A stretch of 54,397 bases of DNA, from positions 1-54,397 of the forward strand of contig DATJSJ010000214.1 in NCBI GenBank assembly GCA_035504175.1. Direction: 5' to 3'. Positions 28,274 to 36,621 of this stretch are shown one piece after another; within the stretch, counting starts at the first letter, position 1; every line of letters starts with the position of its first letter. Source of the stretch: DATJSJ01 sp035504175 (lineage in GTDB: Bacteria; Pseudomonadota; Alphaproteobacteria; Acetobacterales; Acetobacteraceae). The notes beneath the pieces are model-generated. The model was not told the origin of the DNA. It ran no database searches and worked only from the letters and a program-made list of their open reading frames with translations. The translations under genes and the position numbers were made by a program.

Positions 28274-29908
28274 TCAGCTCCGGCCGAGCCGCTCCGCCCC
28301 GCCGCCGAGCGCCGGCCCGGCGGTGGGATCGAAATGCTCCGGCCGGGTCGCGATCAGCGTCTGAGTCGTCAGGATCAGCACCGCGACGGACACCGCGTTG
28401 CGCAAGGCCGCGATGCTGACCCGCACCGGATCGACGATCCCGGCCCGCGCGAGGTCGGTGATGCGCCCGGTGCGGGCGTCGAGCCCGATCCCCGGCCCTT
28501 CCGCCGTCATCTGCGCCGCGATCCGATCCGGATCGAGGCCGCAATTCACCGCGATCGCCCGCGCCGGCTCGGCCATGGCGCGTTGCAGCAAGCGGGCGCC
28601 GTCGCGTCCGCCGCCGGCCAGGCGCCCGGCGATCCCCTCCAGCGCCGATGCCGCATGCAGCAGCGCGGCGCCGCCGCCCGGCACCACCCCCTCCTCCCGC
28701 GCGGCGCGCGTCGCCGCCACCGCATCCTCGATGAGCTGCGCCCGGCGCTTCTGTTCGACCGGCGTGGCGCCGCCGGCCAGGATTACCGCGGTGCCGCCGG
28801 AGAGCCGCGCCAGCCGCTCCTGCAGCTTGTCGCGCTCGACATTGGGCGGCGCCGCCTCGAGCAGCCGCGCCACCTGCTCCCGCCGCGCCGCGACCGCCGT
28901 CGCGTCGCCGCCGCCGCCCGAGATGACGGTGCGCCCGGCGCCGACCCGGACCTGCCGCGCCTGGCCGAGATCCTGCCGGGTCACCGCCGCGATCGTGCCG
29001 CCGAGCTCGCGCGCGATCACCCGCCCGCCCGTGACGATACCGAGATCCTCCAGCATCGCCTTGCGCCAATGCCCGTAATCCGGCGGGTTGATCGCGACCA
29101 CCTTCCGTCCGTGCTCGCGCCAGCGCAGCAGGGCGATGACGCAGGCGGGTGCGATCTCCTCGGCGATGATGAGCAGCGGCCGGGTCGCGTCGCCGAGCGC
29201 GCGCTCGATCGCCGCGAGCTCGGCCTCGGTCGCGAGCTTCTGGTCGGTGAGCAGGATCAGCGGCGCGTCGAGCACTGCCTCCATCCGCTCCAAATCGGTG
29301 ACCATGTGATGCGAGATGTAGCCGCGGTCGAAGGTCATGCCGTCGAGCACGTCGAGCGTCGTCGCGACCGTGGCGCCGAGTTCGACGCTGACGACGCCGC
29401 TCGGCCCGACCCGCTCCAGCGCCTCCGCGACCAGCGCGCCGGTCACGGCGTCGCCGGCGGCAATGCTCGCGACCGCCCGCGCCTCCGCCGCTCCTGCGAG
29501 CGGCCTGGCCGCCGCCGCGAGCGTCTCGATCGCGATCGCCGCCGCCTGCTCCAGCCCGTCCGCCAGCTCGACCGGGCTGGTCCCGGACTCGAGGGACGCC
29601 AGGCCCTCGGCGACCAGCGCGTCGGCGAGTATCGTCGCCGTCGTGGTGCCGTCGCCCGCCACCTCGTTGGTTTGGCGCGAGACCTCGCGCACGATCTGCG
29701 CGCCCATGTTCTCGAACGGATCGTCGAGCTCGATTTCCTGCGCGATGCTGACGCCGTCGCGCGAGACGATCGGCGTGCCGATTGGCCGGTCGATCACCGC
29801 GTTCATGCCGCGCGGGCCGAGCGTGCCGCGCACCGCCCGCGCCAGTTGCGCGACGCCGCGGCCAAGCGCCGCCCGCGCCGCCGCGTCATGCAGCATCATC
29901 TTGGCCAT
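28274..29908 (-). CDS. prmG: Divergent GroEL-like chaperonin dedicated to the monooxygenase
   Basis: 544 residues aligned end to end with GroEL: RGTLGPRGMNAVID, VSRDGVSIAQEIEL, AGDGTTTATILADAL (ATPase), VPGGGAALL. It differs from housekeeping GroEL in many positions and lacks the Gly-Gly-Met C-terminal tail (ends GGAERLGRS). No groES is adjacent. In Mycobacterium mim and Methylocella prm clusters a similar GroEL is needed to fold the hydroxylase; the same role is inferred here. It starts 31 nt after the DUF59 gene, placing it in the prm operon. Confidence 0.9.
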   Translation of the reverse strand: MAKMMLHDAAARAALGRGVAQLARAVRGTLGPRGMNAVIDRPIGTPIVSRDGVSIAQEIELDDPFENMGAQIVREVSRQTNEVAGDGTTTATILADALVAEGLASLESGTSPVELADGLEQAAAIAIETLAAAARPLAGAAEARAVASIAAGDAVTGALVAEALERVGPSGVVSVELGATVATTLDVLDGMTFDRGYISHHMVTDLERMEAVLDAPLILLTDQKLATEAELAAIERALGDATRPLLIIAEEIAPACVIALLRWREHGRKVVAINPPDYGHWRKAMLEDLGIVTGGRVIARELGGTIAAVTRQDLGQARQVRVGAGRTVISGGGGDATAVAARREQVARLLEAAPPNVERDKLQERLARLSGGTAVILAGGATPVEQKRRAQLIEDAVAATRAAREEGVVPGGGAALLHAASALEGIAGRLAGGGRDGARLLQRAMAEPARAIAVNCGLDPDRIAAQMTAEGPGIGLDARTGRITDLARAGIVDPVRVSIAALRNAVSVAVLILTTQTLIATRPEHFDPTAGPALGGGAERLGRS

Positions 29909-29939
29909 GCGTTCCCCATCCCGTTCGCCGGCGGCACCG

Positions 29940-30734
29940 TCAGGGCTGCGCCGCCGGCCGGTCGCGCGGCAGGGCGCGGATGAAGTCGAGCAGCCCGGGC
30001 TCCGTCATCGCCGCCGGCTCGGGCGCCGTGTCGCAGCGCGTGGCGAGCAGGCTGCGGCACAGCGCACCGTTGAACTCGACATTGACGGCGACGCTGCGCA
30101 GCGCGTGCAGGTAGCTGCCCAGCCGCGTCGGGTCGATCGGCCCGCCGTCGACATCGACGAAGCCAGGCCGCTCCGCCCCGCCCGCGCCGGCGACGTCGCG
30201 CCGGTCGAGGTAACGGCGGACCAGCCGCGCGGTCTCCGCATCGTCGTCCCGCGTGGCGAGCGCGCCGACGCTCAGCGCCAGCAGCCCTGCCGCCGGCTCG
30301 CCGCGGCCGAGCAGGTGGCGCAGCAGCGCCTCCTGCCGGCGCTGGAACGCCTTGCGCAGGAAGATCTGGCGGATGTCCTCGACATCCTCCTCCTGCGCCT
30401 CGGCCTCGAACGTGGCGCGGAACGACAGGCCCTCGCGCATGCCGCGGTTGATCTGCTCCGCGTACATGTGCTCCTCCAGCGTCAGCGCGACGCCGCGCAC
30501 CCAGGGCAGCGCCGCGACCTCGCGGCGCATGTCGTCCGCCATCAGATAGGCGAAGTTGGCGGCGCACCAGTAGGTCGGCAGGCGGAAGGCGATCCGCACC
30601 TCGCCCTCCACCCCGACCGCGAGCCCGGCGATGAAATCGAGCTCCGTCACCGGCTCGTCGAGCTCCGGGTCGACCACAAGCCCGAGGCGCTGCCACACCT
30701 CCTGCTCGCGCCCCCTCGTCTCGCCCTGGCTCAC
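29940..30734 (-). CDS. DUF59/MIP18-family metal-sulfur or diiron maturation protein
   Basis: 264 residues. The N-terminal 110 residues match the MIP18/SufT/PaaD family (VVDPELDEPVTELDFIAGLAVG, with RLPTYWCAANFAYLMADDMRREVAALP and a Cys near residue 57). These proteins assist iron-sulfur or metal-centre assembly. The other 150 residues (QIFLRKAFQRRQEALLRHLL and after) are an extension I do not recognise. A DUF59 gene next to the amidohydrolase and groEL is a known feature of mim/prm-type clusters, so a role in loading the diiron hydroxylase is plausible but inferred. It starts 4 nt after the amidohydrolase stop. Confidence 0.75.
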   Translation of the reverse strand: MSQGETRGREQEVWQRLGLVVDPELDEPVTELDFIAGLAVGVEGEVRIAFRLPTYWCAANFAYLMADDMRREVAALPWVRGVALTLEEHMYAEQINRGMREGLSFRATFEAEAQEEDVEDIRQIFLRKAFQRRQEALLRHLLGRGEPAAGLLALSVGALATRDDDAETARLVRRYLDRRDVAGAGGAERPGFVDVDGGPIDPTRLGSYLHALRSVAVNVEFNGALCRSLLATRCDTAPEPAAMTEPGLLDFIRALPRDRPAAQP

Positions 30735-30738
30735 GCCG

Positions 30739-31764
30739 CTATTCCGCCGCGACCGGCGTCGCCTGCAGCTCGGCCAGCCGGCGCTTCTTCGCCTCGACGT
30801 CGATGCCGTAGAGCCGCGCCAGGTTCAGCCCCATGATCTTCTTCTTGGTCTCCAGCGTCAGGGAAACGCCCTTCTCCGCCACCACCTCGGCCGGCAGCTC
30901 GAAATCCATGAACTTCTCGACGATCCATTTCGGCGTCCAGATCGCGTAGTCGCTGGCGAACGAGATCTTGTCCGGCCCCAGCCAGAACAGCAGCTCGCCC
31001 AGCACGTGCGCGAAATACTGCGGCCGGCTGTGGATGAACGGAATCGCCACCGCCAGGCCCGCGTAGACATTGGTCTCCTGCGTCGCGATCCAGCAGAAAT
31101 CGTCCAGCCGCGGCAGGCCGCAATGCTCGATGATGAAGTTGAGCCCCTGGAAGTCGGTCGCGACCTCGTCCACGTCGGCGACGTCGAACGCGTCGCGGTT
31201 GAGCGGCAGGATGGTCGGGCCCTTGTGGATGTGGATGTTCTTCACCCCCATCTTCTCGGCCAGCTCCAGGTAGCGGTAGCACCAGGGATCGGTCAGCTTC
31301 CACCCCTTGCTCTCGCCCTTCCACTCCGCGGTGTAGAGCTTGACGCCCTTCAGCCCGTACTTCTCGATCTTCTCGCGGAACGCCTCCAGCCCGAGCTCGC
31401 CGTCGCGCGGATCGAAGCTGCCGTTCAGGATGAACCGGTCCGGATAGGCGCGGGCGAGCGCCGCGTTCTGCTCCGTCGTGTTGAAGCCGTTGACGTAGAA
31501 ATCCGTCAGGTACGTCGGCTGGAAGATCGCCATGTCGTCGTAGCCATGCACGAACAGATCATCGTACATGGTCTTGGCGCCGTATTTGTAGAACTTCTCC
31601 CGCGGCCACAGCCATTCCTTCGGGCTCAAACCGGTGTGGTAGGCATAGAAGCAGTCGATGAACTGCCGTCCGTGGATGTTACGCTGGTTCTCGACGCTGC
31701 CGTCCCACAGATGGACGTGACCGTCGATGATGAACACTTCCTCGCCGTCCTTGGTCTTGTACAT
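30739..31764 (-). CDS. Amidohydrolase-family (amidohydrolase_2, TIM-barrel) protein of the monooxygenase cluster
   Basis: 341 residues with the metal-binding signature of the superfamily: HVH in IIDGHVHLWDG, further His in IHIHKGP and IIEHCGLPRLDDF, and Asp in SFASDYAIW. It resembles amidohydrolase_2 enzymes (decarboxylases/hydrolases). A homologue is found in actinobacterial mimABCD/prm loci, where it has been linked to monooxygenase function rather than a known hydrolytic step. Reaction unknown. The 69-nt gap before it (after prmD) has no hairpin that would suggest a separate transcript. Confidence 0.83.
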   Translation of the reverse strand: MYKTKDGEEVFIIDGHVHLWDGSVENQRNIHGRQFIDCFYAYHTGLSPKEWLWPREKFYKYGAKTMYDDLFVHGYDDMAIFQPTYLTDFYVNGFNTTEQNAALARAYPDRFILNGSFDPRDGELGLEAFREKIEKYGLKGVKLYTAEWKGESKGWKLTDPWCYRYLELAEKMGVKNIHIHKGPTILPLNRDAFDVADVDEVATDFQGLNFIIEHCGLPRLDDFCWIATQETNVYAGLAVAIPFIHSRPQYFAHVLGELLFWLGPDKISFASDYAIWTPKWIVEKFMDFELPAEVVAEKGVSLTLETKKKIMGLNLARLYGIDVEAKKRRLAELQATPVAAE

Positions 31765-31833
31765 GGGGTCCCCCCGTCTTGCATTGTCTCGGCAGGTTGC
31801 GGCCGGGTGCAGCCGGCCGCTCGCAGTCCGCCG

Positions 31834-32202
31834 TCACTCGTACTCGAGCACGTCCTCCATCCGCCCGAACAGGACCACGGTATTATCGTCCACCATCACC
31901 ATCCGCCCGTAATGCGTCGAGGTCGAGATCTCGAACAAATGCGGCGTCATCTCCCGGCCCAGCACCTCGCTGATCTCGTCCATCTTGAACTCAATCTTGC
32001 CGTGCCCGTCGATCCGGATCATCGCCGGAAGATAGGTGACGGTGATGCCCGGCTTCTCCGCCATCAGCTCGGCGATCGCCCGCGCCTCGACGCTGTCGTT
32101 CATCGTGACGCCGCACTGGTCCGAGACCGTGCGCTCGAACGCCATCTCCCCCATGTGGCGGAAGATCCGCTCGCCGGCGCCTTGCGTGTGCATGTCGCTC
32201 AT
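31834..32202 (-). CDS. prmD: Soluble diiron monooxygenase coupling (effector) protein
   Basis: 122 residues of the MmoB/DmpM regulatory family. It has the typical core DQCGVTMNDSVEARAIAELMAEKPGITVTYLPAMIRIDGHGKIEFKM. Such cofactor-free proteins bind the hydroxylase and tune O2 activation and substrate access. Position after the beta subunit is the normal order for propane-monooxygenase groups. ATG 32202 is 29 nt downstream of prmC; a second ATG at 32193 is possible. Confidence 0.9.
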   Translation of the reverse strand: MSDMHTQGAGERIFRHMGEMAFERTVSDQCGVTMNDSVEARAIAELMAEKPGITVTYLPAMIRIDGHGKIEFKMDEISEVLGREMTPHLFEISTSTHYGRMVMVDDNTVVLFGRMEDVLEYE

Positions 32203-32231
32203 CGGATTGCTATCCCTGTCTGGTGATCCGG

Positions 32232-33323
32232 TCAGCCGGTGATGCCGCGCACGTCGAGCCCGATCTCCGCGCCGATCGCGCGCAGCCGGTTGAACGACTG
32301 CTCCTGCGCCTCGCTGAACTGCGCCACCTTGACCCGCGGCTGCGACCAGATCGGTTGCAACGTCGCCGCGGCGCGCTTGCCGAGCCCGCCATGCTTCTCC
32401 AGCCAGGAGGCGAACAGCGTGCGGTTGTGCCCGCCATGCTGCGGATCCGTGACCAGCATGTGGAACAGCTCGACCGTATTGGCCAGGTTGCGCTCGTAAT
32501 CCCCCTCCGCGGCGGAGAATACCGCCGGGGTGATGAAATCGTTCTGTGCCGCGGCGAGCTGCATCACGAAGCCGCTGCGGAACAGCTCGCCCACCAACGG
32601 TTCGAAGGCGACGTTCACCGCGAAATACTGCTCGAGATAGTCGGTCGCCCCCATGATCGCCTCGACCGCCTCGCGCACCCCCTGCCAGGCGGCATCCTCC
32701 ATCCAATGCTGCTTGCCGGCCACCGGATCGAGCGAGGGGATGTCGAGCCCGATCTCCCCCAGATACAGCGTCACGTCCTGGGCAAAGCGCAGCTTGTACG
32801 AGGAATTGGTCAGGATCGCATTGTTGATCATCTGGGTGTAGCCGTAGCGCTGCGCCTGCATCGTCGCCGTGCCAAGGCCGAACTCCGCATGCTTCCAGGC
32901 ACCGACATGATTGGCCAGCACTTTCACCCAGGCCGGATCGAACCGCGCCGGCGCACCCGCGCGGCGGCCGTTCTCGATCACGTTCTTCAACATGCCGACG
33001 ATCGTCGACTGGCGCTGGTAATGCGTCCGCTCCCACTCCTGATCGACGGCGCGGAAGGCGTGCCAGTCGCTCGACTTCGCCGCCGTCCAGGTCTCGCTGT
33101 AGGTCGGCGTGCCGTCGGCGAAGGAGATGATCCAGTCCTGCAGCAGATACCGCTTCGGGTCCGGCTGTACGTCGACGGTCACGTCCTCGTAATGCGTCGC
33201 CTTGCGGCCCTTCGGGTCGAAGTAGTTGAACTTGCGGCTGTCCCAGTCGGCGAACTTGGCAGCACCGGCCGCGCCGGATCCGGCATCGCCGGACCGGACA
33301 TGCGAGTCGAGCGTCGCGCTCAT
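32232..33323 (-). CDS. prmC: Propane-monooxygenase-type hydroxylase beta (small) subunit
   Basis: 363 residues of the non-catalytic ferritin-like hydroxylase chain. It contains RKFNYFDPKGRKATHYEDVTVDVQ and SFADGTPTYSETWTAAKSSDWHAFR, typical of beta subunits in the MimC/PrmC/TmoE group. It carries no complete EXXH pair, as expected. With prmA it forms the (alpha-beta)2 hydroxylase. ATG 33323 is preceded by GGAGG at a good distance; the longer open frame upstream runs through a palindromic repeat and is rejected. It lies 121 bp after prmB. Confidence 0.92.
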   Translation of the reverse strand: MSATLDSHVRSGDAGSGAAGAAKFADWDSRKFNYFDPKGRKATHYEDVTVDVQPDPKRYLLQDWIISFADGTPTYSETWTAAKSSDWHAFRAVDQEWERTHYQRQSTIVGMLKNVIENGRRAGAPARFDPAWVKVLANHVGAWKHAEFGLGTATMQAQRYGYTQMINNAILTNSSYKLRFAQDVTLYLGEIGLDIPSLDPVAGKQHWMEDAAWQGVREAVEAIMGATDYLEQYFAVNVAFEPLVGELFRSGFVMQLAAAQNDFITPAVFSAAEGDYERNLANTVELFHMLVTDPQHGGHNRTLFASWLEKHGGLGKRAAATLQPIWSQPRVKVAQFSEAQEQSFNRLRAIGAEIGLDVRGITG

Positions 33324-33371
33324 GACGTTCCTCCGTTGAGTTTCGGATTTTGGGTGAAGAGAAGAAAGGAT

Positions 33372-33421
33372 AGGCCAGGGCTCCGCCCTGGACCCGCTGG
33401 GGCCGTACGGCCCCAGACCCC
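33372..33421. repeat. Bipartite palindromic repeat element inside the prm operon
   Basis: Two hairpins back to back: CCAGGG-CTCCG-CCCTGG (33375-33391), then the perfect 20-bp palindrome CTGGGGCCGTACGGCCCCAG (33397-33416). The first hairpin with its flanks (AGGCCAGGG...CCCTGGACCC) recurs on the opposite strand at 28-50 of this window, where the second palindrome has different arms. Such elements are scattered through intergenic DNA of related genomes as far as I recall. Here it sits between prmB and prmC and could modulate mRNA stability or partial termination. Confidence 0.7.
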
Positions 33422-33444
33422 ATGACTTATGAGCGATGCGTGCA

Positions 33445-34482
33445 CTACCGCACGGCCGGGGTGAAACGGTCGCAGTGCATGCGCTCCGGCTCGACACCGG
33501 CCATGCTCAGCACCGGTACAGTCGCATCGATCATCGGCGGCGGACCGCAGCAATATGCGTCGATCTCGCCATCCAACGCCTCCTCCCGCAGATGACGCGC
33601 CACCACCTCGTGCACGAAGCCGCGCTCACCGTCCCAGACATCGTCCCCACCCGGCTCCGACAACGCGGGCACGAATCGGAAATCCTCGAGCGCTGCGCCG
33701 AGCGCCTCGATCTCCGAAAGCAGGAGCAGATCGCGCACTGCCCGGGCACCGTAGAAGAACCGCACCGGCCGCTGCTCGCCGCTGCGCACCTGATCCGACA
33801 GGATCGACAGCAGCGGCGACATGCCGGACCCGCCGCCCACCAGCACCATCGGTCCGCAGCGTCCCTCGCGCCGGAAGCAGGTGCCGTACGGTCCCTTCAC
33901 TGCCAAGGCATCGCCCTCCGCCAGCCCGTCATCCAGCCGCGCCGAAAACGCACCCTGCGGATACTTGCGGATGATGAACTCGACGCTCGTGCCGCCATCC
34001 GGCGGATTGGCCATCGAGAACGACCGCGTGATGCCGCTCCCGGGAATGGTGATGTCGACATACTGCCCGGCCCAGAAGCGCAGCGGCGCATCCAGCTCCA
34101 CCCGCAGCAGCCGCATGTCATGCGTCAGGCGGGTGATGCCGGAAAGCCGCCCGTCAAACCCGCGCACGGCAATCGACCGGCTGAGCAACTCCTCGTCATA
34201 GTTCAGCAGCTCGATGACGAGGTCGCTATACGCATGGGTCCGGCACAGCAGCACATGCTCGGTCTCGCGTTCATATTCGGGCAACGCGAAGGTGGAGTAT
34301 TTCAGCAGCTCGATATCGCCTTCGACCAGGCGCGACTTGCAGGCGCTGCACTGGCCTTCCTTGCAGCCGTGCATCAGCGCGATACCCTGGCGGAACGCCG
34401 CCTCCAGCACCGTCTCGCCCTCATGCACGTCCATCTCGATGCCGACCGGCTCGAACCGGACGGTATAGACGGCGTCGGCCAT
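33445..34482 (-). CDS. prmB: Monooxygenase NADH:acceptor reductase (ferredoxin-FAD-NAD)
   Basis: 345 residues. The N-terminal plant-type ferredoxin has C40, C45, C48 and C80 (GCKEGQCSACKSRL ... LLC). The FAD domain contains RSFSMAN and the NAD domain GGGSGMSPLLSIL and YCCGPPPMI. It moves electrons from NADH through FAD and [2Fe-2S] to the diiron hydroxylase in the cytosol. Position second in the operon (alpha, reductase, beta, coupling) matches propane monooxygenases and not methane or toluene monooxygenases. ATG 34482 is used; the 91-bp gap to prmA has no evident promoter. Confidence 0.94.
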   Translation of the reverse strand: MADAVYTVRFEPVGIEMDVHEGETVLEAAFRQGIALMHGCKEGQCSACKSRLVEGDIELLKYSTFALPEYERETEHVLLCRTHAYSDLVIELLNYDEELLSRSIAVRGFDGRLSGITRLTHDMRLLRVELDAPLRFWAGQYVDITIPGSGITRSFSMANPPDGGTSVEFIIRKYPQGAFSARLDDGLAEGDALAVKGPYGTCFRREGRCGPMVLVGGGSGMSPLLSILSDQVRSGEQRPVRFFYGARAVRDLLLLSEIEALGAALEDFRFVPALSEPGGDDVWDGERGFVHEVVARHLREEALDGEIDAYCCGPPPMIDATVPVLSMAGVEPERMHCDRFTPAVR

Positions 34483-34573
34483 CGCCGACCTCCTCCTGGA
34501 CCCCTCCCCGGGGCATTGCGCGGTCCTGCCGCCTGCCGGGGACGGGTCGCCCCGCCCCCGAACGCGGTTCGTC

Positions 34574-36244
34574 TCAGTGCAGCGCGTTGATCGTGAAGCC
34601 GGCGCGATACTTGGCCGCCGCCGCCTCCCGCTCCGCGGGCGTCAACGCCCGGAACAGTTCCAGCGGGCTCTTCAGCGTGTGGCCGCGCACGTGATCGAGC
34701 GTCCACATCGCCTTGTCCTCGAACCGCAGATGCGGCTGCGGGATCAGCGTCTTGCCGTCGGAGCGGACGAAGCCGAGATCCTTGATCGCATCGGCGAGAT
34801 CGACGTCGTGGTAGCAGGTCTCCCACTCGCGCCGGCCGGAGAAGCGGCCCATCGCCGGCGTCGGGCGGCCCTGATATTCGCCGGAGAACGCCGTCTTGTG
34901 CGTCCAGCGGCACTCCTCGGAGCAGTAGGTGTAGACCTTGCCGTCAACCTCGTCGTAGCAGAACTCCTCGCGGATCAGGCACGGCACCATGCAGCTCCAG
35001 CACCGGTGCGGGTAGACGTAGCCGGTCTCGGCCGCGAAGGTGATCGGCGTGCTGCCGGGATGCGACAGTCTGTCGTACCACCGCCAGTAATCGCCGAACT
35101 CGGCATACCAGCCCGGATATTTGTGCTCGAACCACTCGAAGTCGCGGTCGGTCTGCGCCTCGATGCGCCAGAAATTCACCGGCCAGCCGACCGAGAAGAA
35201 CTGCGCCACCTTGTGCACGTAGTTCTTCTTCACCAGCCGGTCCCAGGCATGCGCCACGTCGTCGTGGTGGATCTTGATGCCGTACTTCTCCAGCGGCAGC
35301 ATGTAGGTGCGATAGTAGTCCTCGTAGATCCAGCGATGCCAGAGCTCGACGTAGCTCTCCTTCTTCTTGTCGCGGTTGGTCGTGCCGTATTCGATGAAGG
35401 TGCCGATCGCCGCATCGACGATCGCATGGTTCTGCCAGAACGCGTATTTCAGGTCGCGCTCGAGCAAGACGTGGTTGTCCGGCTCGTTTATCATCGACAT
35501 CAGCATGGAATGGCCATTGCCGATGTGCCGGCTCTCGTCCGACTGCACCGAGAGGAACACGGTCGGCAGCGCATAGTCGCCGTTGCGCGCCGCCTCGGAC
35601 GGCATGGCGACGAACAGCGTGTTGGTGAACGCGGTCTCCGCCACCACGGTCAGATAGACGTTGGCCGAGGTGATCGCATCGCCGGTCACGAACCCCTCGG
35701 CGAACTGCCGCCCGATCGTCGTCGCGTAGCACTTGCCGAACGCTGCCTCGGTGATATCGAACCCCGCCGGGTCGATGTAGTTCTCCATGTACCACTTCTT
35801 CAGGTTCATCTGGATGGTCGAGTGGCGGAACTCGTCGACCATCTGCATGGTGAACCCGGTGCGCAGCTCCTCGCCCGGCGCCAGCCGGCCGACCATCGCC
35901 ATCGAGCGTGCGGCGGAGATCTCCGGGAACGGGATGATCGCCAGGAACAGCTTCATCCACTCGACCCAGCGCGGCTCGACATTGCGGAACATGTCGCCGC
36001 GCAGCGCCGCGTCGAGTGCGCCGTAGACGCGGTTGTCTTTCTCCTCCTGCATCGGGAAGTAGGAGCGCAGCACCTGCTTCATCGGGTCGCGCGGCGACTT
36101 GCGGATCTTGTAGTCCGTCGGGAAGGTCATCGCCTCCTGGACGTAGCTCGGCGTCCAGCCGAGATCGGCGACGCGCTTCGCCGCCTCGCCGATGCTGATC
36201 CCGCGCTGGGCGGTGATCTTGTTGAGCGTCAGGCCATCAGGCAT
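34574..36244 (-). CDS. prmA: Soluble diiron (propane-type) monooxygenase hydroxylase alpha subunit
   Basis: 556 residues. All six diiron ligands are present at the same relative spacing as in methane monooxygenase: E108, E138/H141 (DEFRH), E203 and E237/H240 (DESRH). Overall sequence (LNKITAQRGISIGEAAKRV, KSPRDPMKQVLRSYFPMQEEKDNRVYGALDAALRGD) is characteristic of the MimA/PrmA group. This enzyme inserts oxygen into short alkanes and sometimes ketones or phenols. A strong GGAGGAG precedes ATG 36244. It has a sigma-54 promoter about 250 nt upstream. A C-terminal Cys-rich patch (CWSCMVPCLIREEFCYDE, CSEEC) is notable. Substrate range cannot be read from sequence. Confidence 0.95.
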   Translation of the reverse strand: MPDGLTLNKITAQRGISIGEAAKRVADLGWTPSYVQEAMTFPTDYKIRKSPRDPMKQVLRSYFPMQEEKDNRVYGALDAALRGDMFRNVEPRWVEWMKLFLAIIPFPEISAARSMAMVGRLAPGEELRTGFTMQMVDEFRHSTIQMNLKKWYMENYIDPAGFDITEAAFGKCYATTIGRQFAEGFVTGDAITSANVYLTVVAETAFTNTLFVAMPSEAARNGDYALPTVFLSVQSDESRHIGNGHSMLMSMINEPDNHVLLERDLKYAFWQNHAIVDAAIGTFIEYGTTNRDKKKESYVELWHRWIYEDYYRTYMLPLEKYGIKIHHDDVAHAWDRLVKKNYVHKVAQFFSVGWPVNFWRIEAQTDRDFEWFEHKYPGWYAEFGDYWRWYDRLSHPGSTPITFAAETGYVYPHRCWSCMVPCLIREEFCYDEVDGKVYTYCSEECRWTHKTAFSGEYQGRPTPAMGRFSGRREWETCYHDVDLADAIKDLGFVRSDGKTLIPQPHLRFEDKAMWTLDHVRGHTLKSPLELFRALTPAEREAAAAKYRAGFTINALH

Positions 36245-36489
36245 GCGGGAAATCTCCTCCTGCTCGCGCGCGTTGAGCGCAACTCATTGTCGGACCGTCC
36301 GGCGCCGCGGCGCCGGGTCGAAGCCGAAGGCAGCCGTCTCGGTGCGGCGGAAGGAGGATCGCAGTGCATCGCGGCCGGAACGCACCGCCGTTCGGCGGTC
36401 GCGGCCCTGGCCATTCCATCCCCCTCGCGTCGACACCATTCTTGTGCGTTGCGTCATGCTGCCGGTTCGGATCGACTGCGCCACCACTG
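36245..36489 (-). other. Long structured 5' leader of prmA mRNA
   Basis: If transcription starts about 12 bp after the -12 element, prmA has a leader of roughly 235 nt. It contains a perfect 18-bp palindrome CCGGCGCCGCGGCGCCGG (36299-36316) some 55-70 nt before the start codon, and a second hairpin ACCGCCG-TT-CGGCGGT (36384-36399). No open frame with a clear ribosome site stands out inside. A post-transcriptional role is speculative; the hairpins are seen directly. Confidence 0.45.
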
Positions 36490-36505
36490 TGCAACTTGCA
36501 TGCCA
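36490..36505 (-). promoter_or_regulatory. Sigma-54 (-24/-12) promoter of the prm operon
   Basis: On the minus strand the sequence reads TGGCATGCAAGTTGCA, matching the RpoN consensus TGGCACG-N4-TTGCW at 11 of 12 defined bases with exact spacing. It lies upstream of prmA and next to tandem activator sites. Two AAA+ sigma-54 activators are encoded in the locus, so the call is well supported. Confidence 0.82.
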
Positions 36506-36550
36506 GAAGCGGCGAAATCCGGAATGCGCAGGGCTGACCCGCAACTGCGC

Positions 36551-36618
36551 TGTCGCAACGCGAGGCGCTGTCGCAAAATGGGACAGCCATGCGTCGCAGC
36601 CCGTCGCAGAATGGGACA
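36551..36618. promoter_or_regulatory. Upstream activator sites for prmA (17-bp TGT-N11-ACA repeats)
   Basis: Two near-identical inverted repeats: TGTCGCAAAATGGGACA (36569-36585) and CGTCGCAGAATGGGACA (36602-36618). Their centres are 33 bp apart, about three helical turns. An extra half-site TGTCGCAA lies at 36551-36558. They sit roughly 100-130 bp upstream of the predicted transcription start, the normal range for NtrC-family enhancers. The last site ends 3 bp from the stop codon of the 63-residue ORF. Confidence 0.75.
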
Positions 36619-36621
36619 GCA

